From Hydrogenovibrio kuenenii DSM 12350 (GTDB taxonomy: Bacteria; Pseudomonadota; Gammaproteobacteria; Thiomicrospirales; Thiomicrospiraceae): a DNA stretch of 64,000 nucleotides. The notes below the pieces were generated by a model. The model ran no database searches. It was given only the letters and a program-made list of their open reading frames with translations, and was not told the origin of the DNA. The stretch covers positions 2,170,001 through 2,234,000 of the forward strand of contig NZ_JAGP01000001.1 of NCBI RefSeq assembly GCF_000526715.1, read 5' to 3'. Numbering within the stretch: the first letter of the stretch is position 1; each line of letters begins with the position of its first letter. Shown here piece by piece: positions 45,442 through 55,172 of the stretch. Made by a program: the position numbers and the translations under genes.

Positions 45442-47001
45442 CTATAAATAACCTTCTATGGGTAGCAATCCCATTAACTTGGAAGTTATTTTACGCCAAT
45501 GGCTCGCTTCTGGCGGCACGAATACCATTTTTTCTCGACAACCTTTTCGATAATGCCATGCAACTTTTCCATTTATCAGAGTCAACTGATAAAAAACACC
45601 GGCTTCCAGTATTTCATTCAACTGATCATTTTCCTGTTTTGCCATGGCTTCACTGTCGATAACGGCAAGCATTTCAGTATTCAGTTTTCTTGACCGCGGG
45701 TCAGCATTGGCAGAGCCAATCAATAAATAACGATCATCAATAATCACTAATTTAGTATGCAAAGACAACTGATGCCTATGCCAATATTGAAGCAAGTGAT
45801 GGGATTTCAGCCAATTGGTATCCACCCACTTCAATTTTGCCAGCAGGGTTTGCACCCAGTTTACCAACCATCCTTTTGGACGCAACTCATACAACTCCAC
45901 GCCCATTTCTAAAAGCGCTTTTTGATAATGCTGATAGGCAGAGTACACCAACGTAACATCGGTAGATGCGAGTGAATTAGTAAGTATTCTAACCTTAACA
46001 CCTTGCTTGATGTAATCACGAAACCTTTCCAATCCTGCATGCGTCGGAATAAAGTAAGGAGAGACCAATACCAGAGATTTTTCCACTTCAATTTCATATG
46101 TGAGTTGGTAGGCTAAGCTATGCTTTTCTGCATAGTAAGCACTAACCTTTTCAGGCGGATCGACCAATAAATTGGCGTGCGCTAATTCAAGAGAAAGAGG
46201 CTCTTGATGAGAAGCTTTTTGTAACGGACTTTGTTTTAATAACTCTGCAATTGGCATCGTCTCAAAATGAGAAATGATTTGCTGATGCCGCCAATGATTT
46301 CTCTGGCGGTTTTTAATCGCATAAAGTGCGACATCAAGCTGATTCAATTCTTTCGATTCGCTGCTTTGCCAATAATTGTCAAATGCTAACTGAACTTGTA
46401 AGCTGATCGGGCCAAACGTCAGCACGTCATAATCAAGAAACATACGATTTTCGTCGGAAAGAAAATATTCCGTACCAATGTTTCGACCACCAAATAAGGC
46501 TACTTCACTATCGGCTATCATCGCTTTGTTATGCATACGATGACCGAGCTTTTCCATATTAAACAACAGTACCAGCCCGCGAAATAAACCGCGAAACAGA
46601 TTAGGATTAAACAAACGAATTTCAACCTTAGGGTGATTTGCCAGCAAGGCAAAAGACGCGCCACGGCGTGCGCCTTGTAGATCATCCAGTAACAATTGAA
46701 TCTCAACCCCGCGATCAGCCGCTTTTAGCAGGCGGTCAATCAGCAAAGAGCCGATCATATCTTCTTTAAACAAATAATATTGCAAGCAAAGCCGATGTTG
46801 CGCACGATCAATCATCAGTAGTCTAGCCGCCAAGGCATCAACAGGCGAAGACAAACTGTAAAACCCAGACAAGCCGTCGGATAAGCTTTCCGACAACCCT
46901 GTGGTATCAAACGCGTCGGTTAGACTCAGAGCATCCGAAACCGGTGGAATAGCACCCTCAGCATTGAGAAAATCAAAACCATCATCGGCTGCTTTGGTCA
47001 T
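45442..47001 (-). CDS. Phospholipase D-family cardiolipin synthase, ClsC-like
   Basis: 519 residues with two HKD motifs: HRMHNKAMIADSEVALFGGR near 157-176 and SLHTKLVIIDDRYLLIGSAN near 412-431. The layout and length match ClsC (YmdC), which makes cardiolipin from phosphatidylglycerol and phosphatidylethanolamine at the inner membrane. No clear signal or membrane segment, as in ClsC. It starts 5 bases after the TlpA-fusion gene stop and is followed 13 bases later by the Cys-less thioredoxin-like gene. In E. coli clsC pairs with ymdB; that partner is absent here. Confidence 0.92.
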   Translation of the reverse strand: MTKAADDGFDFLNAEGAIPPVSDALSLTDAFDTTGLSESLSDGLSGFYSLSSPVDALAARLLMIDRAQHRLCLQYYLFKEDMIGSLLIDRLLKAADRGVEIQLLLDDLQGARRGASFALLANHPKVEIRLFNPNLFRGLFRGLVLLFNMEKLGHRMHNKAMIADSEVALFGGRNIGTEYFLSDENRMFLDYDVLTFGPISLQVQLAFDNYWQSSESKELNQLDVALYAIKNRQRNHWRHQQIISHFETMPIAELLKQSPLQKASHQEPLSLELAHANLLVDPPEKVSAYYAEKHSLAYQLTYEIEVEKSLVLVSPYFIPTHAGLERFRDYIKQGVKVRILTNSLASTDVTLVYSAYQHYQKALLEMGVELYELRPKGWLVNWVQTLLAKLKWVDTNWLKSHHLLQYWHRHQLSLHTKLVIIDDRYLLIGSANADPRSRKLNTEMLAVIDSEAMAKQENDQLNEILEAGVFYQLTLINGKVAWHYRKGCREKMVFVPPEASHWRKITSKLMGLLPIEGYL

Positions 47002-47006
47002 ATCCG

Positions 47007-48341
47007 CTACTCTTTTAGCAAGTTTTCAATGGCTTTCATTGCGGCGGGACTTGTCCATTCATAGCCACCAAACAAGGCAAAACGAATCTGCCCTTTTTTA
47101 TCGATAAGATATGAGCTTGGATAGGCAAAGACTTTCCACTCCTTAACTGCCGAACCTTTTGGATCAAGCAGAATCGGAAAATTAACTGGATGGGTTTTAA
47201 CAAAGGCATCTATCGCCGCTTTATCTTCGGCAAGGTTGGCCGCGAGTATTTCAAAGTCCTGCCCTTTCAGGCGATTTTTCAACGTTGCCATAGAAGGCAT
47301 CTCATGCACACAAGGCGGACACCAACTTGCCCAAAAATTCAGCAACACCACTTTGCCACGATAATCTTTAAGGTTAACGGTTTTACCTGCTCTATCCTGC
47401 AATACCAAGCTACGGTTTTGCACACCGGTGTAAGCTGGTAGAACATCATCATTCGGTGGCGTTGACTCGTCTCGCTCTTGAGTTTGTTTTTCTGTTGTCA
47501 GCTGAGTTGTTGAATCATCCGATTTACCCGCTTGACGAGGTTCTGCTAAATAACTGGACAACAAGCCCATTGCACCTGCTAATTCATTCGCAAGATGCTT
47601 GGCTGTTTGCTGTTCAATATCCATCGCGTCTGGACGGAAGTAATAACGGTCCCGCACTTTAGGAATAACTTTAATAAACACATCCGAACCCGCGTGAGAT
47701 AAACGCTGGCTTAGAGCTGCCAAGTGCCAATGCCAAGGTGACAATTCGGATTGCAACACCATTATCGGCAAATTCAACAGCAATACACTCGGCCAATATT
47801 CTGCATTTTTGCCAGCTTCTGGCGTTTTTACATAAAGATTTGGGTTCAGTAAAATCAGCCCTACATTTTTCACTGGCGACTGCTCAACTTTAACCAAAGC
47901 CTTTACCGCCAACGCAGCTGCTTGATTGGGCGCGATAATGAATAGCGGTAAATTAGGGTGATCGTATTGCAGTTTAACAATCAAGTTGGCAACGACTTCC
48001 GGGGGGATTTTTTTCATACTGCTAGGTGCAGCAGGAAGGAAGTAGCTATCAAATAAATCCGGCATCAAAACCGAAATGTTTTTTTGCTGCAGTTGCTTTG
48101 CCAGCTTTTTCTCTTGCGGCAATAAACCATACTCTGAAGGAATCCAGAGCACCTGTGCGACCGGTGCTTTTGCCGTAAAGCGATTCATACTCAATGAGTC
48201 TTCATCACTTGCCGCAAATGCAGGTCGAAACAAACTGCTCACCAGAACCGCCATCAACCCAAGCATTCTCGCTACTGATAACAGTCTATTTTTATTTAAG
48301 CAGCTAAATGAAGCTCTTTTTTGTCCCTTATTAAACGTCAT
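47007..48341 (-). CDS. Hydrolase-like domain fused to TlpA-type thioredoxin (CPPC)
   Basis: 444 residues, paralogous in architecture to 20195-21589. Signal region about 18-43 (FRPAFA). Residues about 55-270 look like an alpha/beta-hydrolase of the DUF3530 sort (QVLWIPSEYGLLPQEKKLAK; VGLILLNPNLYVKTPEAGKN), with IIAPNQAAALA where the GxSxG nucleophile would be. A polar linker (about 272-300) leads to a thioredoxin domain with FWASWCPPCVHEMPS and VFAYPSSYLIDKKGQIRFA. It would sit in the periplasm as a reductase. First gene of a four-gene operon. Confidence 0.84.
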   Translation of the reverse strand: MTFNKGQKRASFSCLNKNRLLSVARMLGLMAVLVSSLFRPAFAASDEDSLSMNRFTAKAPVAQVLWIPSEYGLLPQEKKLAKQLQQKNISVLMPDLFDSYFLPAAPSSMKKIPPEVVANLIVKLQYDHPNLPLFIIAPNQAAALAVKALVKVEQSPVKNVGLILLNPNLYVKTPEAGKNAEYWPSVLLLNLPIMVLQSELSPWHWHLAALSQRLSHAGSDVFIKVIPKVRDRYYFRPDAMDIEQQTAKHLANELAGAMGLLSSYLAEPRQAGKSDDSTTQLTTEKQTQERDESTPPNDDVLPAYTGVQNRSLVLQDRAGKTVNLKDYRGKVVLLNFWASWCPPCVHEMPSMATLKNRLKGQDFEILAANLAEDKAAIDAFVKTHPVNFPILLDPKGSAVKEWKVFAYPSSYLIDKKGQIRFALFGGYEWTSPAAMKAIENLLKE

Positions 48342-48569
48342 GACTCCCCCTCCTACCGACTTCGGTATTTCAGACGTATTTGATACTTTTTTATATTGCT
48401 ATTATTATCTATATGCATGATTTTGGAGATGTCGCTCTAACGGCTATGCAAACCAAACCAGCACAGATTGAATCTTAAACGATATGCCGATATACTTGAA
48501 ATTTATTATGTTTTGTAGGGTATTATTTATACTCTTCAATACTGAAAAAACATGTCTTTGGTGATAACT

Positions 48570-49478
48570 ATGAACGCAAAATTGTTTAACACTTGGTTTA
48601 TTGCCCTTATTTGCTTTCTACCCTTTTCCGTTCATGCTGAAACCTCTTCTGACTCGCTTCGCATTGATGCCAAAGACTTAAATATTGCTATCGCACAACA
48701 TAAGCAAAATGCAATTTTACTGGACGCACGCTCGAAAGAACTTTATCAACAAGACCATATTCCAGGCGCTTTAAACTTTCCCGTCAATTGGACTTACGCT
48801 CATAAAAAAACCAATGGGCAAATTGTTGAACCACAGCAAGCTCAAACGCTATTTCGTAAACTGGGATTAGACATTCAAACCCCCGTCATTATTTATGATG
48901 ATGGTGCATTGGTCGATGCCGCCAGATTATTTTGGACACTGGAAGTTTATGGTTTGCAACATGTCAAAGTGCTTAGCACTGGTTACGACTTTTGGGTCAG
49001 CAAAGGCTATCCAACCACCGAACAAACTTCTGTGGATACCCCTAGTCACTATATCACCGAAGTAAAACATCAACGCCTAGCGACCAAGTTCTCGACATTG
49101 CTTGCCACCAAAAATCCGAATGAATTGATTATTGATGCCCGTCCGAAACCGGCCTATCTAGGAGAAAAGTCTTCCGCCAAACGCTTTGGGCATATTCCAA
49201 AAGCCATCAATATTCCTGCTTCTCACAACTTAAAACTTGAAGATCATATGGCAAGCTTCCAGCCTGTTAACGAGTTGAAAAAGGTCTATGCAAACATTCC
49301 TAAAAACAAAAAAATAATTATTTACTGCGCCATCGGGCGAATCTCAGCAACCAATTATTTAGCGTTGCGCGAGTTGGGCTATGATGTTGCCAACTACGAT
49401 GCTTCTTGGAAAGAATGGGGGAATGATTTTGCGCTGCCGATCGTCAACCCCTCTGCTTTTGACGATAACGCCAAATAA
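48570..49478 (+). CDS. Periplasmic two-domain rhodanese (thiosulfate sulfurtransferase-like)
   Basis: 302 residues from the ATG at 48570 (GGTGA 6 bases upstream; a longer start at 48552 has no ribosome site). Signal peptide about 1-24 (FSVHA). Two rhodanese domains: the first (about 35-150) has no catalytic Cys (IIYDDGALVDAARLFW); the second (about 175-295) has it in IIIYCAIGRISATNY. Thiosulfate or another sulfane donor would be handled outside the cytoplasm, fitting a sulfur oxidiser. Divergent from the TlpA-fusion operon. Confidence 0.92.
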   Translation: MNAKLFNTWFIALICFLPFSVHAETSSDSLRIDAKDLNIAIAQHKQNAILLDARSKELYQQDHIPGALNFPVNWTYAHKKTNGQIVEPQQAQTLFRKLGLDIQTPVIIYDDGALVDAARLFWTLEVYGLQHVKVLSTGYDFWVSKGYPTTEQTSVDTPSHYITEVKHQRLATKFSTLLATKNPNELIIDARPKPAYLGEKSSAKRFGHIPKAINIPASHNLKLEDHMASFQPVNELKKVYANIPKNKKIIIYCAIGRISATNYLALRELGYDVANYDASWKEWGNDFALPIVNPSAFDDNAK

Positions 49479-49513
49479 CCCGAACAAGAACTCACGGAGC
49501 AACTGAAAATAAA

Positions 49514-51517
49514 ATGTGGCGAAAACTCAGCATAAAACTCCAGTTGATGATTCTTATTTCAGTGGTGACTTTTACCGTGGTCATCAGCTCCTTAACGGTT
49601 GCCTTCTGGTTAGATAAGAAACAACGTCAAAACCTCGCCATCGAACTTTCCAACCAAATCAACACGGCATTGAAGCATGATTTATTGGAAGGCATGCTTT
49701 CCAACAGTGTCGATGCTTATTCAGATTTGAACTTTACGCTTTCCGGGTTCCAACAAATTGACCGTGTCGTTCTGCTTGATAATGACAATCGCTCGATTTA
49801 CACCTACCGCCACGGTTCACACCATTACCATGACTTGATTGCTAAAAGTACGGAAACTCCCCAGTTTTCTGGCGTAGATCTATATGTAACACATCCCCTA
49901 GAAGAAGGGGGACATCGTTTTGGTTCCGTTGTTTATGTTATCGATATGGAAGACTTTTCTACCCAAATCGAAAAGCACCTGATTTTCCTCATCCTCGCCT
50001 TGCCTCTAGAGCTGATTTTCGCCCTGATTTTGGCATGGTGGATTAGCCGTAGCTATAACAAACCCTTTAGTTTGCTTGCCGACTCGATGCAAAAGAATGA
50101 TGTTATCCGCAACCGTTTCTACACCGTCGAAACCACTTCACAGAATGAAATCGGCAAGCTGTTCGACGGCTACAACCAAATGATTCAAAAAGTCGAATCC
50201 ACTACCGAGCAAATGCGTTATCAGTCTGAACATGATTCGTTAACCGGGCTATTTAACCGCTACTATATCGAACACCAAATTCAAACCTGTTTACAAGATG
50301 ACTCCGTGAACAACCACACCATCATTGCGCTGGATATAGACCAGTTTCGTTTGATTAACGACTCCGCAGGCCATCAAGCTGGTGATGAACTCTTAAAAAT
50401 GGTTTCGCAACACTGCCTACAACATCTAACAAAAGATGCAATGATGGGGCGTGTGGAAAGTGATATTTTCTATCTGCTTTTACCTCAATATTCCGAGAAA
50501 CAAGCAATGCTTCTTGCAAACGGAATGCTCGACATCATGGCGGACTTCCGTTTTACCTGGCAAGGAGAAGCACATTCCGTATCTGCATCAGTAGGTATGG
50601 TTGTTTTCAAACCCAATGAATATACATTGGAAGAGCTAATAAAAGCACTGGAATCCGCAACACATACGGCTAAATCCTTAGGGCGCAATAAACTTCATAT
50701 CTTCCAACCAAACGACAAGACAACTGCGCTTTATAATCAAGAATTACAAATTGCCAATATGGTCAAAGAAGCGCTTGCCAATGGTCCAGATAGCGACTCA
50801 ACAAGATTCGAACTTTATGCTCAGGCGATTGTTCCTTTGCAAACGCCGGAAGTTTCTCGTAACAAAATTGGCTATGAAATCTTGATCAGGTTACGCAACA
50901 GTGAAGGGCAAATAGTCCCGCCGGATCAATTCTTACCTACAGCGGAACGCTACCAGTTAATGAGTGAAATCGATAGCTATGTGTTGTGGCACTTTATTGA
51001 AACCGTCAGTGCGCACCCTGAGCATCTGGACAAGCTTCACCTTGCACATGTTAATCTTGCGGGTTCCAGCTTAAACCACCCTGACTTTCAAGCTAAACTC
51101 AAGCAGGCTGTAACCACCTTCCACTTTCCTTGGCAAAAACTGGAACTGGAAATTACCGAAACCTCTGCCATCGGCAGTTTCAGTCAGGCTGCGGAATTTA
51201 TCCAATATTGTAAGAATTTAGGTATCGGTTTAGCGTTGGACGATTTTGGAACCGGTATGTCCTCGTTTGAGTATTTAAAAAGCTTGCCATTTGATGTGGT
51301 GAAAATCGATGGTAGCTTTATTAAGGACATGCACACGGATCCATCTGATAAAGCCGTTATTCGCTATATTCAAGAAATCAGTGCACTGCGTAACCAAGAA
51401 ACCGTCGCCGAATACGTCGAAACCGAACAAGACCTACAAGCTCTCACCGAAATCGGCATCACCTATGGTCAAGGTTATTACCTTGGAAAACCCAAACCCT
51501 TATCAGAGTGGTTGTAG
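49514..51517 (+). CDS. Membrane GGDEF-EAL protein with degenerate GGDEF
   Basis: 667 residues. Membrane segments at about 10-32 and 155-178 enclose a periplasmic domain of about 120 residues; HAMP-like linker about 178-230. In the GGDEF domain (about 240-395) the active site reads MGRVESDIFYLLL, so cyclase activity is unlikely. The EAL domain (about 415-665) has the EIL variant (GYEILIRLRN) with LEITETSAIG, DDFGTGMSSFEYL and KIDGSFI kept, so phosphodiesterase activity is plausible. It follows the rhodanese gene by 35 bases and may be co-transcribed. Confidence 0.93.
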   Translation: MWRKLSIKLQLMILISVVTFTVVISSLTVAFWLDKKQRQNLAIELSNQINTALKHDLLEGMLSNSVDAYSDLNFTLSGFQQIDRVVLLDNDNRSIYTYRHGSHHYHDLIAKSTETPQFSGVDLYVTHPLEEGGHRFGSVVYVIDMEDFSTQIEKHLIFLILALPLELIFALILAWWISRSYNKPFSLLADSMQKNDVIRNRFYTVETTSQNEIGKLFDGYNQMIQKVESTTEQMRYQSEHDSLTGLFNRYYIEHQIQTCLQDDSVNNHTIIALDIDQFRLINDSAGHQAGDELLKMVSQHCLQHLTKDAMMGRVESDIFYLLLPQYSEKQAMLLANGMLDIMADFRFTWQGEAHSVSASVGMVVFKPNEYTLEELIKALESATHTAKSLGRNKLHIFQPNDKTTALYNQELQIANMVKEALANGPDSDSTRFELYAQAIVPLQTPEVSRNKIGYEILIRLRNSEGQIVPPDQFLPTAERYQLMSEIDSYVLWHFIETVSAHPEHLDKLHLAHVNLAGSSLNHPDFQAKLKQAVTTFHFPWQKLELEITETSAIGSFSQAAEFIQYCKNLGIGLALDDFGTGMSSFEYLKSLPFDVVKIDGSFIKDMHTDPSDKAVIRYIQEISALRNQETVAEYVETEQDLQALTEIGITYGQGYYLGKPKPLSEWL

Positions 51518-51545
51518 GCTGTAACATGAGGTTATCTTTAGCCTG

Positions 51546-52919
51546 ATGCGATTGCTTAAACTCTTCATTCTGATACTGGGGCTCCTGTATCTTTCTTACC
51601 AACTGTTCCTATTGTTACTGACTCCACCAGAATCGTTAACACACAGAGGCAAAGTTGAACACGCACCAAAAGAAACCATCGTCCCCGAGCATAAAGTTTT
51701 GCCTAGCGACCAAATTGCCAAAAATGCGTGGAACTATATCAACCAGCTACGCCATGACGTTGGCTTAACGCCTTTACAACCTAACGCCAAGCTCAACCAA
51801 GCAGCACTCAACCACTCCAAATACTGTGTTGTTAACAATATTCAAGGCCATATTCAGCAACCCAGCCTGGTAGATTTTACGGGTAAAACCCCTTCTGATC
51901 GTGCCTATGCTGTCGGTTATCCCGCAGGCGTTAACGAAGTCATCAGTTTTAATCGAGACAGCGCTATTCCGTTCGTTGATGACCTAATGTCAGCCATATA
52001 TCATCGACTCGGTTTGTTGAATATGACCATCGATCAAATCGGAACAGGGGTTTATCGCATCAATGGGAAAAATCCCGGCCCCTACTCAGTCTCCTCAACT
52101 TTTACCGCTGAAACCAGTAATTTTAAACTGGCGCAACTCTGTATCAACCCACCCGACCCTCGCCCGGGTGAACTTGCTTACAAGGGGCTTTGTCGCAAAA
52201 ATGAACTCATTCCCAAACAATCATTTGACCGAGCACGATACGACATTGCCCGCCAAAACCCAAAATGGATTGTTTGGCCCAAAGACAACAGCACTGTGCC
52301 ACCGGTATTTTATGAAGAAATGCCAGATCCATTACCGAATTGTGATGCCTCCGGCTACCCGGTTCATATGCAAATCAACCCTATTTACTGGGGGCGCATC
52401 ACTTTTGTCAAAGGCAGCTTCAAACTCTATCGCATAGATCATCAGCGCAAAATGCCCGTTGAGATTGAACGCACTATGACCAATCTCAATGACCCCAATC
52501 ATGAGTCCAAAGGCACCAAGCCAGAATGGTATGCGCTCTTTCCTCGCTTGAGATTAGATTGGAATGCCGAATACCTCGCCCAAGTGCAAACCAAAGAAGC
52601 CGGGCAAATCACCACCCATCATTGGCGTTTCTTTACCCCAAAATTAACGCATTTAACACGCTTCCGAACATCCCAAGGCAATCGCACGCCGCTGCCGATA
52701 AAAGTCGGCGAAAAACATCATATTTACTTCATGCCGCATTCTTGTCGTGCGCCACGAGAAAGTCAGCTCAAAACACGCACGCCAAGAGACGTAAAACTAC
52801 AAACTCGCTTTATTGACGGTCAAACCTTACAGATTCAAGTGCTTAGCGCGCGCAAAGGCGATAAAATTGAACTCGACTATATTCCAACCCATACTCGAAT
52901 CACCTTTAAAGTTAACTAA
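51546..52919 (+). CDS. CAP/SCP-domain protein, membrane-anchored
   Basis: 457 residues. N-terminal membrane anchor (about 5-26). Residues about 55-175 match a CAP (PR-1/SCP) domain: AWNYINQLRHDVGLTPLQPN, LNQAALNHSKYC, AIYHRLGLLN, TIDQIGTGVYRI. The C-terminal 250 residues are beta-rich and unrecognised. Bacterial CAP proteins are envelope or secreted; their activity is unclear. A copy of the dispersed motif is read inside the domain as PSLVDF (51859-51878). It starts 28 bases after the GGDEF-EAL gene. Confidence 0.85.
   Translation: MRLLKLFILILGLLYLSYQLFLLLLTPPESLTHRGKVEHAPKETIVPEHKVLPSDQIAKNAWNYINQLRHDVGLTPLQPNAKLNQAALNHSKYCVVNNIQGHIQQPSLVDFTGKTPSDRAYAVGYPAGVNEVISFNRDSAIPFVDDLMSAIYHRLGLLNMTIDQIGTGVYRINGKNPGPYSVSSTFTAETSNFKLAQLCINPPDPRPGELAYKGLCRKNELIPKQSFDRARYDIARQNPKWIVWPKDNSTVPPVFYEEMPDPLPNCDASGYPVHMQINPIYWGRITFVKGSFKLYRIDHQRKMPVEIERTMTNLNDPNHESKGTKPEWYALFPRLRLDWNAEYLAQVQTKEAGQITTHHWRFFTPKLTHLTRFRTSQGNRTPLPIKVGEKHHIYFMPHSCRAPRESQLKTRTPRDVKLQTRFIDGQTLQIQVLSARKGDKIELDYIPTHTRITFKVN
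51859..51878 (-). repeat. Dispersed 20-bp motif, copy 10 (inside CAP gene)
   Basis: Two mismatches. Read on the plus coding strand as Pro-Ser-Leu-Val-Asp-Phe, in the same codon phase as the copies in selO, tmcA and the flavin reductase gene. Confidence 0.75.
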
Positions 52920-52937
52920 AAGCATTTGTAATTTACC

Positions 52938-55172
52938 ATGCCAGATACTCAAGCCCACTCAACTCCGAAACCTCAAGACTGGCAAAGCTGGTGTCGGCTG
53001 CTACACAATTATTTAGCCGAGCAAAAACACCGTGCTTGTGTGGTTTTAGTGGGCGAAAACACTTGGCGGCAAAATCACATCCAACAGGCCCTTATCGAGT
53101 TAGCGACAACAAAACCAACTCTCACAGGACTGGAAATCACACAAGAAATAGCTTCCAGTTTCAACGCAACTCAAGCTGTTTCCGCTAAAAAATTGCCTCA
53201 TTATTTAGGGCAAGAAACCGACTTTGCCATCTTTAGTGGTGAACAAGGGTTGGATGCAAACGCCCTCGGTCAAGCTGGCGGCATGATTCGCGCTGGCGGT
53301 ATTTTATGGCTGAGCTTACCAGTAAACTGGATGGAATTTCCTAATCCATCAAATAGTCGTTTTTTAAGTTACCCACTTACTTTGGAAAACAGCTTAAAAG
53401 GCTTTAACCGCTTTTTATGGCAGGGGTTGCAAACCCAAGCCAAGCAACAACAGGTACTTTGGATAACCCAAAATTCACCTTTGCCGGCATTACCAACCTC
53501 GGCTATTTCTGAGACACCAGCATTCGATACCAATAAACCTGCCCTACACTTAAATGCAGACCAACAAGCCGCTTGGGAAAAAATCCAATCCGTGGCTTTT
53601 GGTCACCGTCATCGTCCTTTGGTGCTGACAGCAGATCGCGGTCGAGGCAAATCTACTTTATTAGGAGTAGCGGCAATTCGCCTACTACAACAAGGCAAGC
53701 AAACCATCGCCGTTACCGCAGCCAGACTGGATCAAACCCAGGCGCTTTTCCAAGGTGCGACACAAACGTTAAATCAGCTCATTGAAGAGTATTCCGACAG
53801 CATTCAAATCATTGAAAATCTGCCAGGCAGGGTGCGCTTCAACATACAAGTTCAACAAGGTAATAAAGAAATTACCGAGCGAAAGGAACTGCTTTTTATC
53901 GCACCGGATGAGCTTGTTTTAAACGCGCATAAAGCATGTGATTTACTGATGGTGGATGAAGCAGCACATTTGCCTTTGCCGTTGTTACTCTCCTTGAGCG
54001 AAACCTACAACCGTATGATTTTCGCCACCACCCAACAAGGCTATGAAGGGTCCGGTCGCGGCTTTACGCTTAAATTTCAAGCAACCTTAAAGCAACAATT
54101 CCCTCAAACCAAAACCGCCACACTGCAAACACCGATTCGCTGGGCAGATGGCGATCCGCTGGAAAACACGCTCAACCAATGCCTGCTGTTTTCTACCGAT
54201 ACCGGTGAAGCATCACCACCGGTCTCAACGACTGACATCAGCAAGCTAACATATCGCCCTATTTCGGTCGATGACCTCCTGTCCGACAGAAACCAATTGG
54301 TTCAACTGTTTCAACTACTGACCTATGCACATTACCAAACTGCTCCTAACGATCTGATGCAACTACTCGAAACACCCAACCAACAGCTATGGGTGGCCGA
54401 ACACGACCAACAGATTTTCGGCGTGTTATTTGCATTGGAAGAAGGTAATTTACCGATTGAAACCGAGGGTCGAAAACAGGGGCACTTATTCCCGCAACAA
54501 ATGCACCTGCAAACTGGCAATAGTGAATGGTTATTGCCCAGAACGCTGCGTATCGTCCGCCTTGCCGTACAACCAGAAATGCAATCACAAGGCATTGGTT
54601 CCGAGCTGTTGCAATCCGTTATTTTCGATGCGGAAAAAGCAGGCTTTTCTGCCGTCACCACCAGCTTTGGCGCCACCCCCAGCCTGGCAGATTTTTGGCA
54701 TCAAAACGGTTTCACCGCCCTGCATTTAGGTATCAAGCGCGACAAGGCCAGCGGCACCCATTCTTTGATGATGGCGCAGCCGTTCGATCTCAATTTACGC
54801 GAACTGGTCGCACAACAACACCGCAACTTCCATCACCAATTCAGTTGGTTGCTGACTGATGCTTTCCAACATCTATCTGCCGAGCTGATTCTGGCAATAC
54901 TGTCGGGCAATCAGATAACACTCAAAACCGATTTCCCGATGGGCTATTTGGAAAATCAGCCCTTTGAAGCCGTGTCTTGGCAACTACGCCAGTGGACCCT
55001 CAACCAACCCGAAACCATCAAAAAAATAGATGAACCACTACGCACCAACTGGATTCAACGCGTACTGCAAAATCATGCTTGGGAAGCCTTGATCAAAGCG
55101 GGCGAAACCACAAGCAGAAAACAGCTAGAACAGCAATTTAAAACGCTCTTCGACAGGTTAACAAAACTATGA
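52938..55172 (+). CDS. tmcA: tRNA(Met) cytidine acetyltransferase TmcA
   Basis: 744 residues, somewhat longer than E. coli TmcA (671). DUF1726-like N-terminus, helicase module with Walker A TADRGRGKSTLLG near 231-243 and Walker B LLMVDEAAHLPLPLL near 336, GNAT domain with RLAVQPEMQSQGIGSELLQ near 543-561, and a C-terminal tRNA-binding part. It acetylates C34 of elongator tRNA-Met using acetyl-CoA and ATP. It overlaps rsgA by 4 bases. Two copies of the dispersed motif lie inside, in opposite orientations. Confidence 0.96.
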   Translation: MPDTQAHSTPKPQDWQSWCRLLHNYLAEQKHRACVVLVGENTWRQNHIQQALIELATTKPTLTGLEITQEIASSFNATQAVSAKKLPHYLGQETDFAIFSGEQGLDANALGQAGGMIRAGGILWLSLPVNWMEFPNPSNSRFLSYPLTLENSLKGFNRFLWQGLQTQAKQQQVLWITQNSPLPALPTSAISETPAFDTNKPALHLNADQQAAWEKIQSVAFGHRHRPLVLTADRGRGKSTLLGVAAIRLLQQGKQTIAVTAARLDQTQALFQGATQTLNQLIEEYSDSIQIIENLPGRVRFNIQVQQGNKEITERKELLFIAPDELVLNAHKACDLLMVDEAAHLPLPLLLSLSETYNRMIFATTQQGYEGSGRGFTLKFQATLKQQFPQTKTATLQTPIRWADGDPLENTLNQCLLFSTDTGEASPPVSTTDISKLTYRPISVDDLLSDRNQLVQLFQLLTYAHYQTAPNDLMQLLETPNQQLWVAEHDQQIFGVLFALEEGNLPIETEGRKQGHLFPQQMHLQTGNSEWLLPRTLRIVRLAVQPEMQSQGIGSELLQSVIFDAEKAGFSAVTTSFGATPSLADFWHQNGFTALHLGIKRDKASGTHSLMMAQPFDLNLRELVAQQHRNFHHQFSWLLTDAFQHLSAELILAILSGNQITLKTDFPMGYLENQPFEAVSWQLRQWTLNQPETIKKIDEPLRTNWIQRVLQNHAWEALIKAGETTSRKQLEQQFKTLFDRLTKL
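53815..53834 (+). repeat. Dispersed motif, copy 11 (degenerate, inside tmcA)
   Basis: The first 14 bases match (AAAATCTGCCAGGC); the G-rich end differs. It is read as Glu-Asn-Leu-Pro-Gly-Arg, opposite in orientation to the other in-gene copies. This is the weakest copy and could be chance. Confidence 0.45.
54676..54695 (-). repeat. Dispersed 20-bp motif, copy 12 (inside tmcA)
   Basis: One mismatch at the outermost base. Read as Pro-Ser-Leu-Ala-Asp-Phe just before the end of the GNAT domain (TPSLADFWHQNGF). Confidence 0.8.
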
